Below are positions 20,828-30,111 of a stretch of 64,000 bases of DNA, in pieces; within the stretch, counting starts at the first letter, position 1; each line of letters begins with the position of its first letter. The position numbers were made by a program, and so were the translations under genes. The notes beneath the pieces were generated by a model. The model saw nothing but the letters and a program-made list of their open reading frames with translations. It was not told where the DNA came from and did not search any database. Source of the DNA: Pyrus communis (taxonomy: Eukaryota; Streptophyta; Magnoliopsida; Rosales; Rosaceae); assembly GCF_963583255.1 (NCBI RefSeq), contig NC_084804.1, positions 21,396,061-21,460,060 of the forward strand. The letters run 5' to 3'.

Positions 20828-21116
20828 TGTTGGATATATGTCAACAATCTGTGATAAAATTATATATGCTAATAAATAATAAATGCAAATAGGAAATTAA
20901 CAAAGTATAAACAATGAAATAATATTGAACATAAATATTGAAGATCACAGCTTGCGTACCGCAATGTCCTTGAATCAGAAATTTCGACCCTACTCGGTGC
21001 TTATAGTTCTACGGACGTCCACTTCATCAGGATTCAACGATCAAGTCAGAATTCCAGCACCGAAGAACTTGGCTTCTGGCAAATTTCTATGTGGTTCTCT
21101 CAGTAAGGATGTTTTG
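20828..21116 (+). mobile_element. Host LTR element, LTR 1, left piece
   Basis: Starts TGTTGGATATATGTCAACAA and aligns with 49498-49785 up to CTCTCAGTAAG. It is preceded by TAAAG (20823-20827). It is interrupted at 21116 by the Athila-like array. The LTR continues at 49173. The small plus-strand frame 20925-21197 reads across the junction and is not a gene. Confidence 0.85.
21112..21116. other. Left target-site duplication of the array (TTTTG)
   Basis: TTTTG here equals TTTTG at 49168-49172, immediately outside the outermost LTRs of the tandem array. Confidence 0.9.
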
Positions 21117-21709
21117 TGGTGCGAAATTTACTTGACACTCAAATTAAACCCTCGTTTGACAATTGTAGTAGAATGGATAAGTGAGGGATCGTTCTAGACC
21201 GGGGATTAGGAGGGCTTGCTAAAACCTTCTAAATTGACTTAAAAACATAAAAACTAAATTAAAATACTCTTAACAAGACTACTATGACTCAGAATGGCTT
21301 TGAAAAACTCAAATTGTCTAAAACAATCAAATTGACTCAAATAGAAGCTAGAACTTGATTTAGACGAATTTGCAAGTGTTTATGACTCCAAAAGCTTAAA
21401 GATACAAAAAAAATAAAACAAATACGAATGATTAAGACTCAACGAAATATGGGGGAAATGTGTTTGGACGATATTAAATTAAAAAGACAGAATATAATTA
21501 AAGGCAAAATGTAAATATGAATGTGATGAAAATATGGATGATGGAATAGCCAAGGGGTTCTTCTCCACACATGTTACACTTGCATACAATATTGATTCTT
21601 AGTTGGTCTTTCGATAAGTTGTGAAACTCAATGCTCCAAGTTAATTAGGTCCGCTTAAATTAACTTTCAGATTTCCCTAGATTCGTTGGATTGAATGGAA
21701 TACGCATTA
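21117..21709 (-). mobile_element. Array LTR 1 (truncated 3' LTR of unit 1)
   Basis: Identical in reading to the first 593 bases (plus orientation) of the LTR at 23141-25398, apart from at least one substitution (GATTCTTAG against GATTCTCAG). It ends at GCATTA and passes directly into gag at GTAATTG. The word TTA is common to both partners, so the breakpoint cannot be placed more finely. Confidence 0.9.
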
Positions 21710-23003
21710 GTAATTGCATAGCTTGATCACTTTCCAAGGACGTACCTGAATGAGATGATGCCGAAGGTTGTTGGGGTTGTTGGGGTGCATACGGCTTGGA
21801 ATAAAAACCAGGGGGGTTTGGCCTAAATCCTCCTTGTTGGGCAGCTTGTTGTGGCTCCCTCCATTTGAAGTTTGGATGGTCCCTCCATCCGGCATTGTAA
21901 GTGTTCGAGTATGGGTTGTTTTGATTTTGTCCTTGGAAACCAATTGCATTGGCAGATTCCCACCCACCATTCTCGATTAGTTGAGGGCAGTTGTCGGATG
22001 GATGCCCTTGAATTGAGCACACGCCACAAACTTGGTGTTCTTGTGCTTTTGGACCAATCACAACCTGAGAAACAAGAGAATTAAGATTAGCAAGTTGTGA
22101 TTGAATTTCAGAAATAGCACTCACCTCATTTACACTTTGTTGCCGTGGGGCTTCCCTTTGGCCCACTCCTTCATATTGTTGAGCGTTGAGCGCTCGGTTG
22201 GCTATGAGAATCTTGGCATCCCTTGGTGTTTTGTCCACCAATGCTCCTCCCGCTGATGCATCAAGCATTTGACGTTCGATAGGAAGGAGGCCCTCATAGA
22301 AATATTGAAGGAGAAGTTCCTCCTTCATTTGATGTTGAGGACATGAAGCTACAAGGCCCTTGAAGCGCTCATAATAAGCCGGGAATGTCTCACCATGATT
22401 CTGTTGAATACCACTAATTTTCTTCCGTAGGAGAATCACTCTCGAAGTAGGGAAGAATTTCTCCAAGAAAGCACGCTTCATACTCTCCCACGAAGTCACA
22501 GTTCCCGGGGCTAGTTCGTAGAGCCAATCTTTGGCCTTGTCCATAAGTGAAAATGGAAAGGCCTTCATCTTCAATATACTCTCATCCACATTGACGGGGG
22601 TCATGCTCGAACAAACCACCTCGAACTCCTTCAAGTGTTTGTTGGGGTCTTCCATAGACAAGCCATGGAACTTCGGAATATGGTGTAACAAACTAGATTT
22701 GAGTTCAAATTCCTCAGTCTTCCCCTCTGCAGCCGTGGGGTACTGGATACAAAGAGGCAATGCATTATCCAAACCCGAGGCCGAAAGCTCCTTGATGGTT
22801 CTATTATCTGCTGCCATGGCTTGTTCTTCTTCAAAAATCTGATCCGTGGGCTTTTCTTCTACACCTACTTCGTCTTCTTCAAGCCCAGGTTGTGGTGGAG
22901 GTTGTAGTGGCTCTTGTTGACTCCTCGTTCTCCTCAAAGTGCGTTCAAAATCACCGTCAAAGTCGGAGATGTTCTCTATAATAGGTCGAGAGCTACGAGT
23001 CAT
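21660..23003 (-). pseudogene. Truncated Athila-like gag (unit 1)
   Basis: Starts like the other two units (MTRSSRPIIENISDFDGDFE) and is the same protein through the CCHC zinc knuckle CGVCSIQGHPSDNC, to ...SDQAMQLL at about residue 430. It then reads 17 foreign residues out of LTR sequence and stops. The PR, RT, RNase H and integrase regions of this unit are gone. Gag is the structural protein that packages element RNA; this version keeps the capsid-like part and the knuckle, so it could in principle still be made from the LTR at 23141-25398, but this is only inference. Confidence 0.85.
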
Positions 23004-23117
23004 ACACAGTACCTAAAAAAAAAAGGAAACAAACAAACTAAGAATCTGAAATAAGAATGCACGAAAAACAAAAAAAATAATATAAAAATAAAGACAAAGG
23101 ATTAGCAAAGTTGCTAA

Positions 23118-23135
23118 TCCCCGGCAACGGCGCCA
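23118..23135 (-). other. Primer-binding site, unit 1
   Basis: The minus strand reads TGGCGCCGTTGCCGGGGA, five bases inside the LTR end. This is the classic Athila-type primer-binding site and places the LTR at 23141-25398 as the 5' LTR for unit 1. Confidence 0.8.
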
Positions 23136-23140
23136 AAATT

Positions 23141-25398
23141 TGGTGCGAAATTTACTTGACACTCAAATTAAACCCTCGTTTGACAATTGTAGTAGAATGG
23201 ATAAGTGAGGGATCGTTCTAGACCGGGGATTAGGAGGGCTTGCTAAAACCTTCTAAATTGACTTAAAAACATAAAAACTAAATTAAAATACTCTTAACAA
23301 GACTACTATGACTCAGAATGGCTTTGAAAAACTCAAATTGTCTAAAACAATCAAATTGACTCAAATAGAAGCTAGAACTTGATTTAGACGAATTTGCAAG
23401 TGTTTATGACTCCAAAAGCTTAAAGATACAAAAAAAATAAAACAAATACGAATGATTAAGACTCAACGAAATATGGGGGAAATGTGTTTGGACGATATTA
23501 AATTAAAAAGACAGAATATAATTAAAGGCAAAATGTAAATATGAATGTGATGAAAATATGGATGATGGAATAGCCAAGGGGTTCTTCTCCACACATGTTA
23601 CACTTGCATACAATATTGATTCTCAGTTGGTCTTTCGATAAGTTGTGAAACTCAATGCTCCAAGTTAATTAGGTCCGCTTAAATTAACTTTCAGATTTCC
23701 CTAGATTCGTTGGATTGAATGGAATACGCATTACAACCAAATTATTCTTAATCAAAGTCCCTAACTATGGAATACGCATGATAGAGACATTCAACAAAGG
23801 TCATTAAGTTCAACGGAAATCATAAACATCGACGAGGCATTCGTTACTATGGAATACGCATGAAACTTATGCCAAGAATTCATTTAACGCGATTGTTTAT
23901 AAGCAACCTCCACTACTTGTGAATATAAGTTCATAACGATTAGGTGAAATTCACTTATATTCTAGCGTCATATTTATGCATGAAAATTAAGCGCGCATTC
24001 TTAATAAACATTCATAAATAAGTTATCAATCAAACGGTTAAACAAATTGAATCCACAACTTATGAAATTCCAACGAAAGTTAATCAATTCATATTGCAAA
24101 TATAAACATAGTTTCGAATCACCCCCTAGCTAAAGGGGGGTTTAGTTCCTCATAACTTTGAAATCAAAGAAACACCTAAACATTCCAACAACTCAAACTT
24201 GAATTGTATGAACGTTTAGGCACTCTTCTCTTCCATTACAAAACAAAGAAAATTGAATTTAAACATTGAAATCAAAGAAATACCTAAAGATTCCAACAAC
24301 TCAAACTTGAATTGTATGAACGTTTAGGCACTCTTCTCTTCTTCGTTATTATGGCACAAGGTCTAAGGGATGTTGTTGGTGTGTTGAATGGATTGGGGAA
24401 TTATGGAAATGGATGAGGAAAGATAGAAAATGGAAAGAAACCCACGGCAAGGCTTGGAATTTCAGGATGTGAAGATGGTGTGTGTTTGTGTTGTGGTGTG
24501 AGAAATGGAGAGATTTGAATGGGGAATGAATGCATGCAAATGAATGAAGTGTGTGTGGTTTATATAGGGAGAGAGTGGGTGAGAATGTGGCTGCAATGCA
24601 TGTGAAAATCAGCTAGGAAAATGGGTGGAAAGCTGGAATTGCACAAGGGAAATGCTGGAAAGGCAAGGGAACCCACGGCATGGAGGTTTTGGTGCATGTA
24701 TTTGGTGAAATTGTTTGTTGGGAAAAGCTTTGTGAAATAGGTGGATTGTAGGTGGGTTATGATGATGAAAGCATGTGGAATTGCAAGGAGGAAAGGTGCA
24801 GAAAATGGAGGGATACACGGCAAGAATGGAAGTGTTTGGTGATGTATGCAATGATGAAGATTGAATAAAAAATGCATGTAGGGTTAGCTAAGTTGGCTTT
24901 GTTTGGGTGCATGTGTTTGGTGGGAACAAAGGGGGAAGCACGGCTTTGATGGTGTTTTGTAATTGCATGTGTGTGAATGTGATAGCTAAGGTGAATTATA
25001 TGTGGAATAAAGATGGAGAAGGTGGTGTAATGATGCATGGTTGTAGTTTAAGGTGTTGAATATGGATTTGCATGGACTTTGAAGTGATTGTGGGTCTTGG
25101 AATTGGAAGGAAATGCATGGCCTTGGGGTTGGTTTAAGAGAGAATGGGCTAGGCCCTTTGTTTTATGTCCAAAGTGAAAATAAGGCCTTCAAATTCGTCC
25201 AAACTTTGGCTCCATGGATAAGCTATCCAATCCATGCCCAAAAAAGCTCCAAATGGCCTCAAAATGCACTTTCTTGCTCCCTAGGCCCTTAGAACCTGAA
25301 AACACACAAAAGAAGCATAAAAGACTAAAATAACAAGAGAAACATAACGTAAATGCACGAGAACAAGCCATTTAAGTCGCATGAATATGCTCCTATCA
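23141..25398 (-). mobile_element. Array LTR 2 (shared by units 1 and 2)
   Basis: 2,258 bp, plus-strand ends TGGTGCGAAATTT...GCTCCTATCA. On its low-coordinate side lies the primer-binding site of unit 1, and on its high-coordinate side the polypurine tract of unit 2. It is therefore the 5' LTR of one unit and the 3' LTR of the next. Internal features are three copies of ATGGAATACGCAT (23719-23868) and a roughly 107-bp tandem duplication around CATTCCAACAACTCAAACTT/AAGATTCCAACAACTCAAAC (24180-24345). A T-free G-rich U3 lies at 24360-25140. Confidence 0.95.
24556..24570 (-). promoter_or_regulatory. LTR TATA box (also at 36440-36454 and 48325-48339)
   Basis: The minus strand reads CTCCCTATATAAACCACAC, a good plant TATA box about 830 bp inside the U3 edge. 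Transcription would run leftwards into R/U5 and then the primer-binding site and gag. Present in LTRs 2, 3 and 4, absent from truncated LTR 1. Confidence 0.65.
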
Positions 25399-27074
25399 AA
25401 TACCCCCACACTTAGCTTTTGCTAGTCCTCGAGCAAAACAGAATAAAAACAAATAAACAAAACGACACTAAACACGTAAAACACAACCTAAACCTTCCAA
25501 CAACCGTCTTAGGGATTTCCAATGCACATGACATGTTAAAAATCATCATTCTCACAGGTTTTAGTCATCTTCACACTTAAGTGCATTCTTAATCATAGTC
25601 ACCATATACTAGTTCACAATTAAGCATTTAAAACCATGTTTTGAATGTAGTAACATGCCTTAGAGAATTTGCTCAATTCCTTACAAGATATGCACTCGAT
25701 TTTCACTCAGAATTTCTAACTACACACCCTAATCTAGTCATATGTGAGAAGATTGATATAACATGAAAACGAACACTCACATATAAGTATCACAAAGAAC
25801 GCAATTTCTGGAGTTAATAAGCATGTTTAGAAATGATCTCATGAATGGAATGCTACTACTTAGACGTGAGAACCAGTGACACCATAAGCTCATACCAAGT
25901 TCAAACTCCACAAATTGAAATACACAACACTCAAGATAGAAGTCAAGGGTTGTAACGGGGCTTGGGGTATGTGGATAACAAAGAAGGGATATGGAAAACA
26001 AAGGTTCTTAAAGAAATAGTGAGCAAAGCATTTGAATCAACTTAGAATTCACTTTTGAATGAAAACTCAACTTTTGAACAAAAAGGGAGAATTTAGACAA
26101 TTTACGCCCAGAATTGGTGTTTTGGAACCTTTCTTCAATTACTTATTCTTTTCTTTTTTTTTTTTTTTTTTTTTTTTTCTTTTTCTTTTCTTTTGAATCT
26201 CAAAACATAAACACTTAAACATTCTCTCCCCCACACTTATTTTCTTTCATAATGTAACTCAAAAGGAATTCAATTAAGTCATGATCACTATCTTTTAAGA
26301 ACAAGGGTGGGGATTGTCCTAAACTAGGCTAGGTGAGGAAAAAGTGGGTTAACAAAGAACATGGGCTAACACGGCTCAACGGGGGTACAACTTACAACAT
26401 ATACGAAATATGGGAAGTGAGGCTATTTGGCTATGGTGGCAACTACACAACTTCATCTTGAATATGTGTTATGCAAATCAATAACATGCTTTGAATGAAA
26501 TGGGCATGAGTTCTAGCATTTGGAACTATATGATGAAACGCCTTCTAAGTAGTAACCAAGCAAAGAATAATGAGATCATGCAACGACTTTAGAAAACAAG
26601 AAATCACAGATTAAACTCTCCAAAGAACGTTATAGGCTCAAGTCTCTCAGGGTTGTAGCGTTTGTTTGAGTTCCTTCCTTCAAGCATGTTACAAAAACGA
26701 ATTTTTTTTCTTTTATGATTGCATGTGAAGTCATACATTATAACCATAACCAAGCATATACCAAGAGTAAATCAAACTTTTCTCTATGTTTATAACTCTT
26801 TCTAACCGTCATGCAATTATAAACCAAATCCTTATCATTGTGTTGGAAGGTACCCTAAGACACAAACTCACAAAAACGACTCAAAACACTCTTTTTAGGC
26901 TTTTCAAAACAATTTTCCAAATTTTTATGTGCTTTTTGGAGTTATAAAAACAAAACATACTAAAACACTCTAAAACAACTTAAAAACACCTTAAAACAGC
27001 AAGGAACAACTTTTGAAGTTATGGGTGATAAAATCCCACGAATTTACATTAACAACATTAGTTACCCCCCCACA
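25399..27074 (-). other. 3' noncoding region of unit 2 with three polypurine-type motifs
   Basis: The minus strand carries AAGTGTGGGGGTATT just before the LTR (25399-25414), which is the expected polypurine tract. Similar words lie at 26228-26241 (AAGTGTGGGGGAGAG) and 27065-27077 (TAAGTGTGGGGGGG). A 25-base T tract lies at 26154-26178, which is 26 bases in unit 3. No env-like or other frame with domain evidence is present. Confidence 0.7.
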
Positions 27075-27220
27075 CTTAAATCAAACATTGTCCTCAATGT
27101 TTTAAGCATAGATTCACACAAAACATAAGTAAACACACAAACAACAACTAAACATACTAAACATGGCAGAATGTAATTAACAAAGAGAAGAGTTTAGGGA
27201 CGCAAATCTGGTTATGGAGT
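27075..27220. repeat. Direct repeat, distal copy, flanking the antisense-ORF cassette (unit 2)
   Basis: TAAATCAAACATT-TCAATGTT-...-CATAGATTCACACA-...-ACAAAGAGAAGAGTTT-...-ATCTGG-TTATGGAGTG aligns in order with 29149-29295. Similarity is roughly three quarters by eye. The corresponding copy in unit 3 begins at about 38960. Confidence 0.75.
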
Positions 27221-28035
27221 GTAAATTCCATCTTCTCTTTGTTGATTGCAATGAGGCTTGATCTTGATGATTCCACAGGCTTACTCTCGAACTGGTTTCC
27301 GCCCATCATTGATTTTCCTTTGTGCTACTGGGCTGGAGGATTCTTTTGGTCTTCCCCGAAGGTCTGAGCTTACCCTTTTGGTCTGTTTCTTTGTTCAATC
27401 TTTCCAATTCGTATTGAAAAGGGTTGGAGGATAACTCAGCCTATGTTTGTCTCCACATGCTTCAATGTATCATTTTCACTTGCCTTACTCGCTCCCCTTT
27501 GCAAAAGTGGTCCCTTCTCCGGAAGTGTATCAACCGTTGAAGATGACTACTCGAGAGCAACGCTAGGTAAGCAATCAGGAATAGATTCCAGGCAGTTGGC
27601 TCCAGAACGGAAGACTGACTCCAAGTGCCGGCTGATTGCTTGTTTTACTTTGCCATGCGAGTAAGAACAAGGACAAAGAAAAAGACAGGGAAAGAGCATG
27701 ATATGAGATACTTTTGCTTTTGACCTTGATGATATGAGATACCTTTGCTTTTGAAGAAGCGGTGAATGAATCAGCACATGTATTTGTTGTGCTGTTTCCT
27801 CCTGGGTCATATGTACTCCAGGCATCTGGTATCATCTTTGGGGAAGAAGAAAGAATTGAGTATTTCGAAAGGCTTGGCTGGGAGTGCACCCTCAGAGGTG
27901 AGGGAGAGTTGGGCATTTTCTTCAGGTTTGCCCTACCATAAAAGACGAAGGTCGACATATATAGAGATAATAGCAAGTGGTGGTACTTTTTACCTTTGTC
28001 GACAAACGTTTTGATCCCGCAACTCTGGCTTTTTG

Positions 28036-28477
28036 AAATAGTGGCGCCTCTTCGATTTCTGAATACGCCTCTTCGATTTCTGAGCAGGCGCCCCTTCGAT
28101 TTCTGAGCGACACGTGGTAGTGCAGATGCTGCTCCTTTTGACAAAGCTGCACGCGTCTTCTGAAAAGCAGAGAAAGCGTCGCCGAACTTTGCGCTTGTCG
28201 GCAAAAGATGTGTAGTTGTGATGATGGTCTCCACGTGTTGTCTGAAAAGAAGAAATCTTTTGACAAAGTTGAACGCGCCTTCTGAAAAGCCGAGAAAGCG
28301 TCGCCGAACTTACGCCGGAAATTCTGGCTTTTTGAATTGGTGGACGCGTCGCCTTGGCTTTTTTATTGAGCTATCGATCACCACAACAAACACACTCTGA
28401 AGACTTCCCATTTTTGAAAATCGACTCCGGCCCTTTGAAATTTAACTCCATCCCTTCTCTTTGAACACTTTTGAAAA
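28036..28477 (+). promoter_or_regulatory. Upstream region of the antisense ORF: G-boxes and direct repeats (unit 2)
   Basis: Three copies of CTTCGATTTCTGA occur at about 28050, 28072 and 28095. There are two G-boxes, CACGTG at 28111-28116 and 28232-28237. A roughly 65-bp direct repeat, TTTTGACAAAG...TTCTGAAAAGC.GAGAAAGCGTCGCCGAACTT, occurs at about 28137 and 28257. A TTTTTTATTGAGC stretch near 28360 may serve as a weak TATA region. The density and orientation fit a dedicated plus-strand promoter inside a minus-strand retrotransposon, but activity is inferred. The same arrangement is at 39921-40362 in unit 3. Confidence 0.55.
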
Positions 28478-29020
28478 ATGGCAAACTCATCGAACCTTAG
28501 CTTGGAATTGAGCCTTAGCAGTGATACGGGCGCGCCGCGTCAAGGTAACGTATGGCGCCCTTCTTTCTTTTCTTCTAACGGTCCTCTCACAGGTGAAGAC
28601 TCCGTGATGCAGGACGCCACAACAGCTACAATAGTAGCTAGGAACCTCCTCACTCCGAAAGATAGTAGGCTGCTGTCAGGACGGTCCGATGAGTTGGCCG
28701 TTCAAGAGTCCCTCGCACTTAGTGTTCAGTGTGCGAGTTCTGTGTCCAACATGGGCCAACGCCTGCTTGCCCGCTCCCGTCAGGTGGAATCATTGATGGC
28801 AGAGGTGGAAAGTCTCAAGCAGGAGATCCAGCAGCTGAAGTATGAGAATAGAAGTTTGCACGTGCTTGCAAACAACTATTCGACGGGCATAAAGAAGAAG
28901 CTTGATGAGCTGCAAGAGTCTGAAGGTCGGATTCACAGTGACCGTCAAAGGTTTTCGTCTTTCCTCCAGAGGCACCCTTTTCCTGGCTCATCCAGCGCTT
29001 GGCCAAGTATTGAGGCCTAG
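28478..29020 (+). CDS. Antisense coiled-coil ORF of the array element (unit 2)
   Basis: An uninterrupted 180-codon frame on the strand opposite to gag-pol, between the end of pol and the 3' LTR. The N-terminal 40 residues are Ser/Leu/Gly-rich (MANSSNLSLELSLSSDTG). Residues about 95-160 have heptad spacing typical of a coiled coil (SLMAEVESLKQEIQQLKYEN). No signal peptide, membrane segment or catalytic motif is visible. The stop is TAG; the same frame continues open for another 29 codons (Ser/Pro/Lys-rich) to a TGA at 29109-29111, so the present stop may be a premature change. The upstream G-box and repeat region supports a separate promoter. Unit 3 has the same ORF with one visible Lys-to-Arg change in the coiled-coil half. 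The protein is not recognised. It could be an accessory protein of the element or a captured host fragment. Confidence 0.7.
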   Translation: MANSSNLSLELSLSSDTGAPRQGNVWRPSFFSSNGPLTGEDSVMQDATTATIVARNLLTPKDSRLLSGRSDELAVQESLALSVQCASSVSNMGQRLLARSRQVESLMAEVESLKQEIQQLKYENRSLHVLANNYSTGIKKKLDELQESEGRIHSDRQRFSSFLQRHPFPGSSSAWPSIEA

Positions 29021-29148
29021 AATGCTCTATCTTCGATGCCTTCTGTTCCTACGCCTTCCGCTTCAAGAGTAAAGCCACGTAGTGGGGCCTCAAGCAAACA
29101 ACCTTTGTGAAGCACCATCTTTCTTTGTTTAGCAGTGCCTATCAATAA

Positions 29149-29295
29149 ATCAAACATTTTCTCAATGTTACAATCATAGACTCACACAATTAATAAACAA
29201 ACAAACAATAACAACTAAACAACCTAACAAGGCAGAAACGAAATAGCAACAAAGAGAAGAGTTTTTTAGGAATCTGGATTTGGAGTGCTTTCTAA
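29149..29295. repeat. Direct repeat, pol-proximal copy, flanking the antisense-ORF cassette (unit 2)
   Basis: Partner of 27075-27220. This copy runs straight into the noncoding sequence next to the 3' end of pol (GGGTTGCCTCCCAAGTAGCG, about 29320-29339). The distal copy runs into the polypurine region. The 1.9 kb between them is exactly the antisense-ORF cassette. The unit 3 counterpart begins at about 41034. Confidence 0.75.
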
Positions 29296-29373
29296 GTCTT
29301 CCTTTGTTGAATGCATGGGTTGCCTCCCAAGTAGCGCTTTCTTTTACGTCTTGCAGCCGGACGGTACCTCCGT

Positions 29374-30111
29374 TTAAGCTTGACTAGGTTCCACGGCATG
29401 GAGGGGTACCTCCTCCACGACATGCTCCTCAAACATCTCGTAATAGGGCTTCAATCGATGCCCATTCACTTTGAATTCTTGCTGCGTCCTTGAACTTTTG
29501 ATTTGCACTGCACCATGAGGGAAAACATTAGTAACAACAAACGGGCCAATCCATTTAGAACGCAACTTACCAGGAAACAAACGTAGGCGAGAGTTGAAAA
29601 GTAACACTTTCTGCCCAACTGTGAAGGTCTTGGTTCGAATCATTTTATCATGGAATGCTTTGGTCTTGGCTTTGTACATCCGGGCATTCTCATAGGCTTC
29701 ATTCCGAATCTCCTCAAGTTCATTCAATTGGAGCTTCCTATGAACTCCCGCTACATCTATTTCCATGTTGAAAGTCTTCACGGCCCAATGTGCCTTGTGC
29801 TCTAACTCTACGGGAAAATGACATGGCTTACCATAGACGAGCCGAAAAGGTGACATCCCAATGGGTGTTTTGTATGCCGTACGATATGCCCACAGTGCAT
29901 CATCTAAACGTAAGCTCCAATCCCTCCTTGTTGGTCCAACGGTCTTCTCCAAAATTTGTTTGATTTCTCGGTTAGACACCTCGGCTTGGCCATTTGTTTG
30001 AGGATGGTAAGGTGTGGAGACCTTATGGTTGACATGGTACTTTCTTAGCAACGCCTCAATGGTCCGATTGCAAAAGTGAGACCCTCCATCACTTATGATT
30101 ACTCTCGGCAT
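29374..30111 (-). pseudogene. Athila-like integrase, C-terminal part (unit 2)
   Basis: 245 codons. It starts at [15 protein letters not shown], which holds the second catalytic Asp of the integrase core, and [16 protein letters not shown] holds the catalytic Glu. The C-terminal domain ends with [19 protein letters not shown], the GPY/F-like module of gypsy integrases, then a short acidic tail ([10 protein letters not shown]). It is separated from the upstream pol by a single missing base in a short T run at about 30113-30118; apart from that shift the protein looks undamaged. It is the third of three frames that together make the polyprotein. Confidence 0.85.

Noticed and set aside
21660..23003. 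Reading unit 1 as a separate nonautonomous element that inserted independently
   Set aside because: It shares LTR 2 with unit 2, and the only target duplications are at the outer edges. Its junction shows a microhomology deletion, so it is a deleted unit of the same array.
24560..25371. Minus-strand frames in the LTR (60-105 codons), repeated in three LTRs
   Set aside because: His/Pro/Ser/Thr-rich translations of U3 sequence that overlap the TATA region. They have no domain, and repetition follows the LTR copies.
27575..28266. Minus-strand frames of 219 and 114 codons over the antisense cassette
   Set aside because: They overlap the G-box/repeat region, are composed of low-complexity Arg/Ser text and repeat-encoded RNRRG units, and have no env-like features (no signal peptide or transmembrane pattern). 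I considered an env-like ORF and dropped it.
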